Origin: Melampsora larici-populina 98AG31 | Lineage: Eukaryota; Basidiomycota; Pucciniomycetes; Pucciniales; Melampsoraceae | Reading direction: 5' to 3' | Length of the DNA stretch: 64,000 nucleotides | Assembly: GCF_000204055.1 (NCBI RefSeq) | Contig: NW_006768832.1 | Coordinates: 1 to 64,000 of the forward strand | Shown here: positions 11,480 through 22,262 of the stretch, in pieces | Position numbering within the stretch: position 1 is the first letter of the stretch | How the letters are laid out: each line of letters opens with the position of its first letter | The notes under the pieces: model-generated | What the model was told of the DNA's origin: nothing | The model's input: only the letters and a program-made list of their open reading frames with translations | The model's database searches: none | Made by a program: the position numbers and the translations under genes

Positions 11480-11691
11480 AGAGTATTAGCCCAAATTGAT
11501 GGAGGCGCAATTCAAATAAAGGAACTTCTAGGTTTAGGTTTGACTTAATAGTATTGTTAGATTTAGTTCAGTTTCAGCCACTATGATCTAAGTTTAAGCG
11601 GGGTAGCGTATTTGTAATAAGTCAAGTGTCAATTAGACTTTCACTATAGCTGAAACCTAAGTAAGATCATGAGAGACTGGGTTGTCTCTCA
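11480..11691 (-). mobile_element. Copia-type 3' LTR start
   Basis: Reading the minus strand, a Pol C-terminus is followed by a purine tract (CAGGGGGTG) and then TGTTGAGAGACAACCCAGTC, a typical LTR start after the polypurine tract. The LTR extends toward lower coordinates. Its far end is not clear because the sequence passes into the exon array, so the lower limit given is approximate. The array may itself be LTR or leader sequence. Confidence 0.5.
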
Positions 11692-11800
11692 ACACACCCC
11701 CTGTTTCAGCTGTCCAACTACAACATCTAACCCTATCTGGTTTCGTAGCTCTTTGCGACGTGGGGTTTGGTCACAAGCGGAGTTAAGAAAGTGAGTGCAT
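11692..11800 (-). pseudogene. Copia Pol extreme C-terminus
   Basis: About 35 codons ending RKELRNQIGLDVVVGQLKQG then VC and a stop. They lie directly upstream (minus sense) of the polypurine tract and LTR start. This position and sequence style fit the end of a Ty1/Copia polyprotein. The remainder of the element is absent: the neighbouring sequence on the high side is hAT. It does not connect with the Copia fragment at 14250-16920. Confidence 0.5.
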
Positions 11801-11829
11801 CAATCAGGTACGGTGATCATTAGAATTTT

Positions 11830-13118
11830 AATCTTACCAATATGTACGAATCAGGTCGAACAAGTGAGCCAAGCGTTGCCTCATCGCCATCAAAACGTGG
11901 CGAATATGAAACAGTTGCAGCCAGTCTCCTATACAAGGGCTTGATGCTTATATATGGTTATGGAGTTCGATGGAACTCAAAGTTGGACAGCTGGCAACGT
12001 GCCTGTGAAGCACAGAATGTATGTACTGTCCAAACTTTTTCTTTATTCCTATTGAAAGTGAACAAAGCTTTATGCAATTACAGGTGATCAATAAGTATCT
12101 CAGCCAGGATCGGAAGAAAGAAAAAAAAGATCAAAGCTATAAAGGAATGCGAATCTCTGACGAGGAATGGAGTGCGGTAGAAGCGCTACTGGATGTCTTA
12201 AAGGTACTTCTTCATTCGAATATTGATAAGAAGGATTGTACTGACCTTTTGATTATTCAGATCTTCAAAGAAACCACTCTCTCGATGGAAGGGAACTCTT
12301 CAAACGCATACCATGTCCTTCCGGAATACATCAATATCCTCAAACGACTGGATGAATCGAAACACGAACATGGCAAGACCTATCCCGAACTCACCCTGGC
12401 AATTGATACCATGAAGAGTGATATTCAAAGTTACATAAACGAAGCTCTCGAATGTGAAGCAATACTTATTGCCACAGCTATGCATCCTCGATATCGATTA
12501 CACTTCTTCAACAAGTTCTTTCCGGATCATGTTGCAAGAGTCCGTGGGGTTGTTGAGGCTGCTTTTGCAGCCAAATTAACATCTAGGCCTGTCGCTAAGG
12601 GTCCGTCAGCACAGCAGCCGGTCTCTGCTGTACCACCAACATCGGAAGACTACCTTGATGAATTCAGTGATGTTTCAAGTAATGAAGATTCCCTCGAGTC
12701 AAATATTGAGCTTAAACAATATCTCGATAAGAAATCGATTGCGCCAAAGGGAGTCCTGCCACTTTTGTGGTGGAAGGTACATAGCTATTTTCCTTTGCTC
12801 TTTCACAATATCAACTGATAGTTCAATCTTCCATACTCTGCTCAGGAAAACCACAAGTTGTATCCGGTGGTCGCTCGCGTGGCTCGCAACTATCTTGCTT
12901 GTACAGCTACATCATGCGCCTGCGAGCGCACTTTCTCGGCGGCCGGGAGGATTGCCAGCGCAGACCAAGGTCTGGCTCCACGTACTATTGAACGTGCTGT
13001 TGGATTCCATCAATGGCTTAGTCAAGGAGTTAAGGTCCCCAAAGAATACAAGGAGGCAGTTGCAGAGATTCAAAAGATCAAAGATAGGAAATGGGCGAAA
13101 AGGATCAAAAAAACCTGA
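11830..13118 (+). pseudogene. hAT transposase, 3' half with dimerisation domain
   Basis: It resumes with RTSEPSVASSPSKRGEYETV and RWNSKLDSWQRACEAQN. An intron (about 12019-12084) leads to VINKYLSQDRKKEK ... WSAVEALLDVLK and the long region ending LPLLWWK at about 12775. A further intron (GTACATAG...CTCAG) precedes the last exon with LYPVVARVARNYLACTATS, CACERTFSAAGRI and RTIERAVGFHQWL, the diagnostic hAT C-terminal dimerisation motif. A basic tail ends at TGA 13118. This half is free of stop codons within its exons. The upstream 30 or so bases before GRTSE may be an intron end (GTACGGTG...AATCAG). Confidence 0.8.
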
Positions 13119-13499
13119 TCATTTCAAAGTCTCTTATTTCCTTAAATCAATCTGATTGAAATTTTCATTCTTTCATATCTTTTATGTGTGTCCCCTAATA
13201 TATCTATCGTCCTCCTTCAAAACTGTTTGTACCTCCGAAATTCAAAATAAATTTTGTTTTCGTTTCGATTGCGCTGCGGGTTGCGGTATGTCAAGCGCAC
13301 CGCAACCCTTCAAGTGTTTTAAGTGTTTAGGTGGCAATTGCGATTGCGGAAATTTGTGGATATTTCGTTTCGTTGCGGTGCGATTTGGATGTTGCCTAGA
13401 CATCCTTGCTTGGCGGCCATCACATGCCAAGAAGATCAGTTTTAGATGATCAGTTACTAAGTTGGGTTCCCAATCCACCTTAGTAGCTTGAACTAGGAT

Positions 13500-14240
13500 C
13501 ACATGTGTGTATTAGACAGATCATCATTAAACAAAGCCCTTCAGGATCATCTTCCAAATTGATCCGTGAGTGTTTTTTTATTGAAGATTGACCCTCTTTT
13601 GAATACACATGAATAAAGAGAAATATAGAAACTTTATAGAGAAAGTGATAAGTAAAGGAAATAAGAGAAATAAAGTGCTATGTGTATTGTGCGTGTACTT
13701 AATGATTACATGTATGTAACTACATGTAATCCCTTGTTACAAGTTCTTTCAGCTTATTGCTACATGTAATTGATTGATTACATGTAGTTATTGATATGTA
13801 ATGAGGTTTGTTTGTGAGGTAGGAGATATACTGCTATGGCCGTGTATGCCCTTCCTGACACGAGTACAAGATGAGAAAACAAAAAACTGAAAACATGAAA
13901 CTCCTCCAATCAAACACAGAAAATTCCAAGAAATAAGAAACTCTTCCAAACATAAACACAAAATAAACTCCTCCAAAAAAAACATAGAAAACTCCTTCAA
14001 ATGAGTGTATTAACCAGTCCGAAAAAAAACCTTCAAAAAAACCATTAACATAAAAAAAGAAAAAAGACAACTGTTATCTGGAATTTGTTCCCCCGAGTTC
14101 AGCATTCTTTTCACCCAGATGTTCTGGAATTAGATATACCTTGCTACGGAATTAGTTCAACCAGGGCCAGTGTCTGCGAGCAATATTTCTAAACATAAAT
14201 GAAAGTTTGACTCAATTAATCTTTGAGATGAATGATTGAG
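13500..14240. other. Noncoding AT-rich spacer with TACATGTAAT repeats
   Basis: Between 13700 and 13800 the motif TACATGTA recurs about four times in both orientations (for example ATTACATGTATGTAACTACA and TTGATTACATGTAG), forming short hairpins. From 13860 to 14070 the sequence is A-rich with repeated AAACTCCTCCAAA variants. There is no convincing gene. The minus-strand frames here are low-complexity Phe/Ser/Val-rich translations of the A-rich tract. Confidence 0.5.
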
Positions 14241-14254
14241 TGTCAGATTAATTT

Positions 14255-15690
14255 TTTATAAGTCTTAAGGATTTCAGCGCGACGTCATGTAGAAGCGGAC
14301 CAAGAGGTTTAGTTGATATGTCTGCACGTTGTGATTTTGTGTTGACCCAATGCAAAAATACACGTCCTTTGTAAACTTGTTCATTTATTTAGTAATATTC
14401 TCTATCTGTGTGTTAAGTACGCTTGTTGGAGGAATTATCACTAGCTACATGAATGGCTGAAGTATTATCACAATGCATGTTGATGACATTTCCTTCACCA
14501 GTGATATCTTTGATTAGATTCCTTAGCCATACAGTGTCTCTGCAAGCCGTACCCATCGCCATGTACTTGGCGTGACAGGTGGAAGTTGCAACACAGGTTT
14601 GTCGTTTTGATGTCCAGGCAAACGGACGGTTCAAGTAGTACGTGATGAAACCGTGTGACGATTGAGCTCCTTCCCCTCCCCAGTTAGCGTCTACAAATGT
14701 GTGTACTGGCATATTGACTTTTGATTTGAGTGGCTTGATAAGTAACTGATGAGTACCATTGGTGTTCAAGTACCTGATGACGTGTTCAACTGCGTTCCAA
14801 TGTTGTTTCCGTGGGTCTGATGAGAATCTGGCTAAAAAGTTGATCGCGTAGGTGATGTCAGGTCTAGTAGCCACAGATAGCTAATTTAGGCTTCCTATTG
14901 CAGACAGGTATTTCTCAGGGTCAACTTTCTCTTCATCTTTGGCAGGTGACGTAGGTAATCTTTGTGAATTCATAGGTGTCTTGGCGGTGCACTCGTCGGG
15001 TAAGAAGGATTGAATGATCTTCTTAGTCAGGCCAGGTTGTGATAAGCTGAAACTTCCATCTTGATGTCTCTTGACGTCCACACCAATGATTTGGTCCAAT
15101 CCTTTCTCCCATTTAATAAGTAATTTTTCAGCAAGTTTAGCGGGAATTTCATTGAGTAAATCATCAGAACTACCAGTCACTGCACCGTCGTCACTATGTA
15201 ACCAAATGATGCACATGTCACTTCCTTGTCTGTAGATGTACAGAGATTGATCGTACTGGCTGTATTTGAAACCCATGGATGTCAGGATGGCGTCGATGTG
15301 CTCCCACCAGTAACAAGCACCTTGTTTTGTGCCGTATAATGCCTTGATAGCTTCCGAGACTTGATTTTTCTTCCGAGCTTCAACCATTTACCCGGTAGGA
15401 ATTGAGAAGTAAATCAATGTGTCTATATCACTGTGAAGATAAGCTGATGTTATATCAAATGAGTGAACTGGCCAGCCTTTGTACGCTGCTACAGTGAGCA
15501 TGATCCTCAGTCCTGGAAATGTCGCTGTGGGAGCGAACGTCTCTGTGTAATCAACACCTTCTTGTTGTTGATATCCTTTTGCAACTAGTCTTGCCTTGAA
15601 TTTTATTGGATTACCATTCTCATCAACTGTTTTATAAGTAAAGACCCATTTCAAATCAATTGGTACTAAACTAGCCGGTTTTATCCACAA
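14255..15690 (-). pseudogene. Copia reverse transcriptase and RNase H
   Basis: Minus-strand pieces in order: WVFTYKTVDENGNPIKFKAR, LVAKGYQQQEGVDYTETFAP, AYLHSDIDTLIYFSIPTG then a stop, EAIKALYGTKQGACYWWEHI, the catalytic-site region IIWLHSDDGAVTGSSDD, DQIIGVDVKRHQDGSFSLSQ, IGSLN then a stop, VATRPDITYAINFLARFSSD, and RNase H with TFVDANWGG and VATSTCHAKYMAM. The active-site motif reads S-D-D where Copia families usually have V-D-D. There are in-frame stops at 15387, 14881 and 14413. After the last one, a shifted frame carries TKSQRADISTKP, the normal end of Copia Pol. It is clearly inactive. Confidence 0.85.
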
Positions 15691-15874
15691 CCTTCCAAAA
15701 CTTCATCTTCTTCATAATCTCCATTTCCGCATCACACGCTTCTTTCCAGCTTGTTGATTGACCCAATCACATAGCTTCAGCAAACAACCTTGGCGGATTC
15801 AAAATCCTGAGATAATCACTTCCAATCAGTGCATGACTTGCAGCAACGTCTTGTTTATCAATCTTCATTTCTTC

Positions 15875-16920
15875 TCAAAAGTCACCAATCTTAAGTGCAT
15901 TGATGATATGCGCTAAGCTTCCTTTTCCATGTTGATGTTGGTTTGGCAAATTGTTAAGTGATTCTGAAGAATTGTTCTCCTCTTGACTCGATGATTCTTG
16001 TTCATAAGGGAATTGTGCAATTGCTGACGGAAAGACTGTTTTTGATTTTTTGTCATAAAACATCCAGCCTTTTCCTCCTTCCACATAGCCAACCATGACA
16101 CACTTTTGTGCTCAATCCTCCAGCTTTCCCGGAGGGCGCTGTCCTTGATGAATGTGAACATACGCAACACTTCCAAAGGATCTCAGCAGGTCTAGTTGAG
16201 GTTTTCTCTTGAAAAATAACTCGTACGGCGTAGTGTTGTTGGTTATTGAGTTAGGCAGTCTATTGTGAATGTAAGCTGCGGTCAGGTAGGCAAAATTCCA
16301 GAACTTATTGGAGAGTTTGCTTGACGCCAACAAGGTTCTCGCCATCTCCCCAAGTGCTCTGTTCAATTGTTTGGCATTCCCGTTTTGTTCAGGGTCATAC
16401 GGGTTCGAAAATTTGTGCGTAATCCCGGCCTCCTTCAACCATTTGTCAAGGCTTGAGCTGATGTACTCACCTCCCCGATCCGATCAGACAGTTTTGATCT
16501 TGAGTCCAGTCTCCCTTTCCCACTTTTTGATGACGTGAATCAGGCATTGATGGACTTCCGAGTTATGTTTGATGATACATATCTCCAAGTACGTAGACAC
16601 ACACAGTGCCCGTGCAGAGCGCCCCCAACGTCTAGGGCGGCCTTCACGGGCACTGTGACAACATCTCTGAAGGTTACCATTAATTGTTCTCCAGTCAGAC
16701 ACAGAGTGAAAGGACCAGTCACATCAGTTACCAGTACCTCAAGCACTTGCGGCTCACGGTTAGTGCTGCCAAGGGTTCTTCTTCTTTGACTCTTACACTT
16801 AAGACAGTCCTCACATGTCACATCTGAATGTTTAAGTTCAGGCAGTCCATACTCAGCAGAATTCTTGAATAATTCTTTAATTCTTTTCATTGATACGTGG
16901 CCTAAACGTTGTGGTAATCA
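15875..16920 (-). pseudogene. Copia integrase region
   Basis: It begins with the HHCC-type pre-integrase region (GHVSMKRIKE, HSDVTCEDCLKCKS) and VTDVTGPFTLCLTGEQL, where the aspartate of TDV is the first catalytic residue. A frameshifted stretch (about 16540-16700) follows. Then come KKWERETGLKIKTV, a stop where arginine is expected, SDRGGEYISS (second aspartate), and FSNPYDPEQNGNAKQLNRAL (catalytic glutamate). The C-terminal part reads TTPYELFFKRKPQLDLLRSF, a stop after PPGKLED, and VMVGYVEGGKGW. All three catalytic acids survive, but at least one frameshift and two stops inactivate it. Confidence 0.85.
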
Positions 16921-16929
16921 ATCTATGAG

Positions 16930-18480
16930 ACCAATCAAAAAATCAAAAAAATCAAATTTTGAATTACATCAATTATATTACATATAGTCTAATATTTACA
17001 TCATTTTATCATTTAAAACAAACTTATTTTGATAAGTATAAACTATTAACAAAGTTATTACAAAAAGAAAGAGAAAAAAACATAAGAAAAACTCGAAAAT
17101 ATAGGTGTAAAAGTTGGAAAATGGTTTTTAGGTTATTTATAATTGAGTTATGGGTTTTATAAGGTTAGAATATCAAAGAACAAGACTTTATTATACAGTA
17201 ACAATTGCAATCTTCAAGGTTGATAAGGGAAAACAGAAGTTATTAGCAGAAAGGTACTTTTTTGAAGTTGGTAAACAAGGATTATGCGTGTAGTTTACAT
17301 ATGTAATGGTGGGAGTAGTGGAAATTAAGGTTGCCAAGAGGATTTTCTGGGATTTTTAAGGTTATAGAAGATGATGTCATATTACATGAGCAAGAAAAAG
17401 AGAGTAGCAGCTGTGAAAAGTGAAGAAAATGGGTGAATTTCATGGAAAATGAAGGTTTTCAGCTACTTACATATGTCAAATGACGTCAGATTGAGTTGAT
17501 AGATATCTCATTCAACGCAGAAGAGTGGATTACATAATGTACAGCCTTTAAATCATTAGTCACGGAGGTGCATGCAAAAAGTTATAAGGCAAATAAGAAA
17601 TTGGTGTGAATTTCGAATTTACAGTCACAAGTCAACATGTAACACCAAAAACCTTAACTTCACAGCTCAATATCTTACTCATCACTCATCAGAAATAGGT
17701 CATATGGGTGTCATAAATGATCAGTATCACGAGGGCTACAAGATGCACTATAGTAGATCAAAATTGCCCACTTCTGAAAAAATTCGTAATCTCAAAAATT
17801 GGTTTGCAGCTAGTTTACAAGGAAAAAATCACCTGTATTCATCTTAAGCAGTGCTGTACATTAAATAATTGCGTCATTGATCACTTTTCGCTGTGAAAAT
17901 TACATCATACATTAGTAACAAGATCATTACATTGCGTCATTACATGGTTTTTAGGGTTATTTAGGCGGATTTGACTGGTTTGTAAGGCTGTTGACTATTG
18001 TAGAGTTTGTTACATGTGGATATAAGTACTCTTTGATGATTTTGGGATTGTTGTTCCCCTTTCTGCATCTTATACCTTTGTTGTAGTGTTATAAATCATC
18101 ATTTATTTACTATATTTGTACTAAGATCACTTAAATCCGCCCCTTCAAAGCAAGGAGAAATTTATTTATGTGTGTTAAAGACTATAAGTCAAATTGGGAA
18201 TAATACTCAACAACAGTATTGCTAGTAATAACATAGTGTGTGGACTTTTTTGCGCTTAAAAACTGGGAATAATACTACACAACAGTATTGCTTTATTTCT
18301 CTGGTGCCTTTATCTTTTTCTCTGTTATCACAAAGTGGTCAGCAAGTGCCCTTGTGCTGGTTTCTTTGAAGAAGGCAGTCTTTAGGCAACTTCTACTACA
18401 TTACACGTAGTAGATTATCCCTTCTTAGGTGTTGTAAAGCTCTTGTTGAGCTTTAAATACTACACCGTATCATCAAAACT
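16930..18480. other. AT-rich noncoding stretch
   Basis: No gene was found. Visible structure: two near-copies of GGGAATAATACTNNNCAACA followed by GTATTGCT (18197 and 18264), an AAAGCTC/GAGCTTT hairpin near 18436, a CTACTAC/GTAGTAG hairpin near 18386-18412, and ACATATGT palindromes at 17299 and 17466. It resembles decayed LTR or MITE material. Confidence 0.45.
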
Positions 18481-18483
18481 CTG

Positions 18484-19582
18484 ATCGTGATTCATTGTCT
18501 TGGAAGATCTATCAGGGTATCACTTTAGCGACTCAAGTCATCAACATAGCACTTTCACAAGTGCTAAAACCTGAAGACCTTAAAAATCTTGACAGCATCC
18601 TACTTCAGTACCGACAACATTTGCAATCTGTGTGGCCCAATATAAGTCAAGGCCCAACCTTCACTATGCACAGCATCTGACCAAGCAATGTGAACTGTTT
18701 GGCTCTCCATCTTACATTGCAGCTTGGGCTGGGGAGCGAATGATAGGAACTCTTGTTTTGGCACCTAAAAACTCACGTAAAGGTATGTGTTATGTTTGTT
18801 CATTTATATTTCAACTTATACTCTCATCATTCAACATATTCTCCTTCTTTCTGAATCGAACAGGTGTTGTTGGAAAGACATCAATCAATGCTCACACTCA
18901 GCATGTATTATTCAAACATGTTCTTACGAATACTTCCAAAGAATACCGTGCTTCCATTGGTGTTGAATCACTCTCACATTCAACTCAGACTAAATGGAAA
19001 CTCGTTGCTCCTTCCGATGAAGTCTTGACAGCCCTTCAAGCGGCAGTATCAGGCCGGACGGATTTCACAATCTCTGACACTTCAAAATTTGAATCAACTG
19101 TTCAGTGGGAACATGGAGGAAAAAACTTTGCTCAATATTCAAAACATCAAGGTAACAGTTATGTACAATTTGAAATGGGTGGACAAGTGAACTTTGGGTA
19201 CATCAATGGAATCTTCTGTGTGATTGGTCATAAGTCTCCCTTTTTCATTGTTAGACCTTTCACCCCTCTTCAAGGACGCAATGAATCACATAACCCCTTC
19301 CGCTCCCTGCCATATTTGAAAGCTACGGTTATGTATCATTCACATCAAGAGGTCAAATGTGTTCCACTTGATCAAATGTTTGGACATGTTGCTGTACGAG
19401 TGAATCACCCAAATACATACAATATCTCCCATCCAACAGTATCAATAGTCTCACTGAGAAGCATGGTAAGTTTCCTTTCAAATATATACCCTCACATGAT
19501 TCATGCTAAATTGGATATCTTGCTTTGGATCAGGGAATTTGTGATGAAGCATTTAGATCTGGTGATGATTAGTTTGAAATGA
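18484..19582 (+). pseudogene. CACTA/CMC-type transposase, C-terminal fragment
   Basis: Exon 1 reads WKIYQGITLATQVINIAL and LKNLDSILLQYRQHLQSVWP. A one-base frame change near 18640 is then needed to continue as SRPNLHYAQHL ... YIAAWAGERMIGTLVLAPKN. An intron at about 18784-18863 (GTATGT...AACAG) precedes the C-terminal domain with VLFKHVLTNTSKEYRA, LQAAVSGRTDF and YVQFEMGGQVNFGYINGIF. The pattern (F/RPNxHYAxH, about 15 residues, then an ER.(I/N)G.L stretch) is that of the region following the DDE core in fungal En/Spm-like (CMC/Plavaka) transposases. The catalytic core upstream is missing, so this is a remnant. It could alternatively be a domesticated fragment; I consider that unlikely because of the frameshift. 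Confidence 0.5.
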
Positions 19583-19949
19583 TCTATAAATACATACATG
19601 TAACTCTTTTTTTTCTTATTTTGTACAAACAATCTCTCAAAACTTTGTTGAAAGATTTGTAGCTTACCAGAAAGGAAAGTATCCCAATCTGCTGTGACTC
19701 AAAAGACTGTAATACATGCTAGTCAGTCTTGTGTACCATATTTGGGATGAGCTTGGCTTCCACTGTATGTATTCCCTTTTGAGTGTCTCAAGTGACAGCT
19801 TTGAGTGGAAACAATTGAAGCATGAGAGTAATTGGCAGACTTTGTGCATACCAAAAACTTCAAAGATTTGAATTATATACACAATAAGATAAATAAGAAT
19901 AAGGAAAAGGTATGTAGCTGAGAATGAAACATAAATATAAAATACACAA

Positions 19950-21075
19950 CTATTTCAACAACACTACAAGATTTTTAATTTCTTCAGAGAGTGCATCTAA
20001 ATCTATAACAGGTTTCATGTTTAAGGATTCCCTCTGTTTGTACGTGAGACCAGCAAGAAAGACTGTGTTGTAACAGTTCTCGGGAAGACCACAACATACT
20101 GCAGCCTTTGGATTGATGGAGGTTCCTGGAATGCGACATTGATCAAAACAATTCATTGCAAGAGCTGGAGTATCAACACTTGATTTGTAGCTGAACGATA
20201 GACCATCTATTTGACAAATGATACCTTCATACTGTTGACTTCGCCACTTCAAACCGATCCTCTTGAATTTCACCTGATCTGGGTACCATTCAGTGTCCGA
20301 GCAGCAGTCAGCATTGGGAATGATTAGGAGAGGATCAACTTGGAGATGCCGCTTGACCGTGTCCTGGCAATATTCAAATAACTATATCATCGGTAAGATA
20401 AAATCAGCACACTCTCCTAGGACTACAGACAAATACTGTAAACTCAGAACTGACCACTCTTCTCTTTTGCGCACGCTCAACATTTATAAGCTTTTCAGCT
20501 TCCCCACAATTTAATCGTATATCCTGAGATTGTCCACGTACCCAGCAAAGTATTAAAGAGATACAATTGGACTCGGTATTGTGTGATTGATTGATCCCGT
20601 AATGCTTGAAGGCTCCCCGCCGCTGTTCATAGCGCCAGTGTTTAGCCACAAACACAGCCATTGTATGATTCCAGTGATGACTGTCTGGAAGATCCCATGC
20701 AAAGGTGAATCGATGTATGTTGTACTTTTGAAGCTCAGCCATAAATTTGTTGACAATTTCTATCATATCTTTATTGTTTGAAGTGGCTGTAGCGGAAGTA
20801 AGATCTGATGTGAATACTAATTGATCTAGCCTAATTTCATCCTGGGTGAGCTGAGGTAGTTGCTGAAGTTCTTCGGGGGTAGGGGCCATTGGATAGGTTT
20901 TATTGAACTTGTGAACACCAAGTAATTTCCGAGTGAATGCAGCTAAAGAGCGACTGATCGCGGCATTAGCTAATGGTATAGTGCCGGCGACAGAGGCATT
21001 TAAAGACTTGATTGAGGTGGGGGGAGATCCTTGTTTCCAGATGTGACGATTTTTTTGTTGAGGCTGTGCCGGCAT
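19950..21075 (-). CDS. Two-exon protein of unknown, probably rust-restricted family
   Basis: Exon 1 starts at ATG 21075 (MPAQPQQKNRHIWKQGSPP) and runs to 20455, ending AEKLINVERAQKRRV. A 91-bp intron (GTCAGT...TTGCCAG) joins in frame to exon 2 from 20363 (DTVKRHLQVDPLLIIP) to the TAG at 19950. The C-terminal half has WRSQQYEGIICQIDGLSFSY and GLPENCYNTVFLAGLTYKQR. From memory, this GLP.NCY..xFL..L layout matches a large family of unknown function expanded in rust fungi. There is no signal peptide or membrane segment. The N-terminus is Ala/Ser/Thr-rich. The frame is intact, so it may be expressed. Its surroundings are all repeats, so it may be a mobile-element passenger. Confidence 0.6.
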
Positions 21076-21079
21076 GATG

Positions 21080-22255
21080 TAGTTTGCTGGGGATTCAGAA
21101 CACCAACTTTGATTAATGATTTATTGTTATATCAAACGAATTTACTTGATAACTGGAGACTAGGACTTGTACGTACCTTCTAGTCAGGCTATACACTCTA
21201 CTGACTCACCAAGACAAAGGAAGGATGTGAAAGGCATTTGAAGGAAAACTGTACTCTGATGAGATAAAGGGACGCGGTAAATGAACATCACCCTGATGAA
21301 ACTTGAGCGTAATCATCACGCAAATGAAATTCTTGGTTTGCTCTTGTCGTTGAGAGCACCTCAGGCGGAAAGGGTGAGGTTTGGGAAAAACTGAAAAAAG
21401 TTTTATTCAGTTTCTTTCTCAGACTTTGGTGAAATTCCAGCACCCCTTTAATCTCAGGAAAGGATATCAGACTTCCTATGTCTAACAGTCTCACCACCTG
21501 GAGCTCAAGAAGGGCTGTCTATTCATGGCATTGGTGCTTAAGATCTTCTGAAGCTTGTATCCACTCTCTATGAGATTTCTTTTGTGTGAGCATGTCAACC
21601 TGACACTTGAGTTTTTATACTGTACATTTTTTTTCAAAAAGTGCATCATCATGTAGCAAATCCTAGTTTTCTTTTGGGTGATCAAGTTTAATTTGTCTAG
21701 CAAGTTTTGAGAATAAATAAAGAGGTACAAAACCCTATAAAAACAAATTTTCAAATTAGTTTTGACCAATAGTGCAGCAATACAAATTTTCAAAAAACCA
21801 ATCAATCAATCCATCAATCCATCACTGTCAAAATGGATGTATGGCCACACATTTTAATCACCTAGAATTCTTTAATGATCAGGACTCAAAGATTTCATTT
21901 TGATGATTGGATTCAAACTTTCCTTCAAATTCATAGTATACATCATCAACTTTCTTTTGAGAATCACCCAAACAAAAAAACTTGAAATCTTCAAAGGTGT
22001 CTCTGCTCAAAAAGCCATAAATTTTCTGTCACAAATTTCAATGCTAAACCCATTGTGTTTTCCAACAATTCAACAATATAATGCAACGATGTATACCTCA
22101 TGATCCACATATGCACCCATCCTACTTTCTTAAATAAACTAAAAAGATATATCCACAAACCCACACACACACACCCAAACTTCGAACGGTAAAAAAGTAG
22201 CTCCCAAACCGAAGAAACCAACCAAACGCAAGCCGACCGTTCCTCAAACCGATTT
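21080..22255. other. Spacer without recognisable gene
   Basis: Only short frames without family resemblance. There is a CA-rich run at 22151-22166 and an AT-rich tract around 21600-21800. It presumably contains the 3' flank of the dehydrogenase gene that ends at 22263. Confidence 0.5.
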
Positions 22256-22262
22256 CTATTTC

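Larger units (their letters stand above)
6561..11830. mobile_element. Composite 5.3-kb insertion inside the hAT transposase
   Basis: The DNA between the two hAT halves holds, from left to right: about 4.2 kb without recognisable genes, a rearranged exon array (10816-11473), an LTR start on the minus strand at about 11691, and the C-terminal end of a Copia Pol (11692-11800). No single set of terminal repeats or target duplication bounds the whole block, so it is probably several nested or rearranged insertions. It separates IIKTSP (left) from GRTSEPSVASSPSKRG (right) of the transposase. Confidence 0.6.
4470..13410 (+). mobile_element. hAT-type DNA transposon, split by nested insertion
   Basis: The transposase gene runs from 4859 to 13118 but is interrupted between about 6560 and 11830. 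Outside the gene, both flanks carry clustered GGTTGCG/CGCAACC motifs (about 4490-4640 and 13265-13400), the kind of subterminal repeats hAT transposases bind. I could not define exact terminal inverted repeats or an 8-bp duplication by eye, so the outer limits are approximate. Element type follows from the transposase: BED zinc finger at the start and hAT dimerisation domain at the end. Confidence 0.65.
14250..16920 (-). mobile_element. Ty1/Copia retrotransposon, 5'-truncated and LTR-less
   Basis: It contains the pol region from the GAG-pre-integrase zinc knuckle (RLGHVSMKRIKE ... CEDCLKCKSQ) through integrase, reverse transcriptase and RNase H to STKPLGPLLHDVALKSLRL at about 14265. gag, protease and both LTRs are missing. 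The junction with unrelated AT-rich DNA near 16917 cuts just before the pre-integrase histidine. The orientation is opposite to the neighbouring hAT gene. Confidence 0.85.

Noticed and set aside
11235..11510. 91-codon minus-strand frame over the exon array
   Set aside because: It reads through a sequence that behaves as an intron (precisely absent from the adjacent copy), so it is not a real coding frame.
13834..14070. Phe/Val-rich minus-strand frame resembling a membrane protein
   Set aside because: It arises from an A-rich tract; low complexity and no start context.
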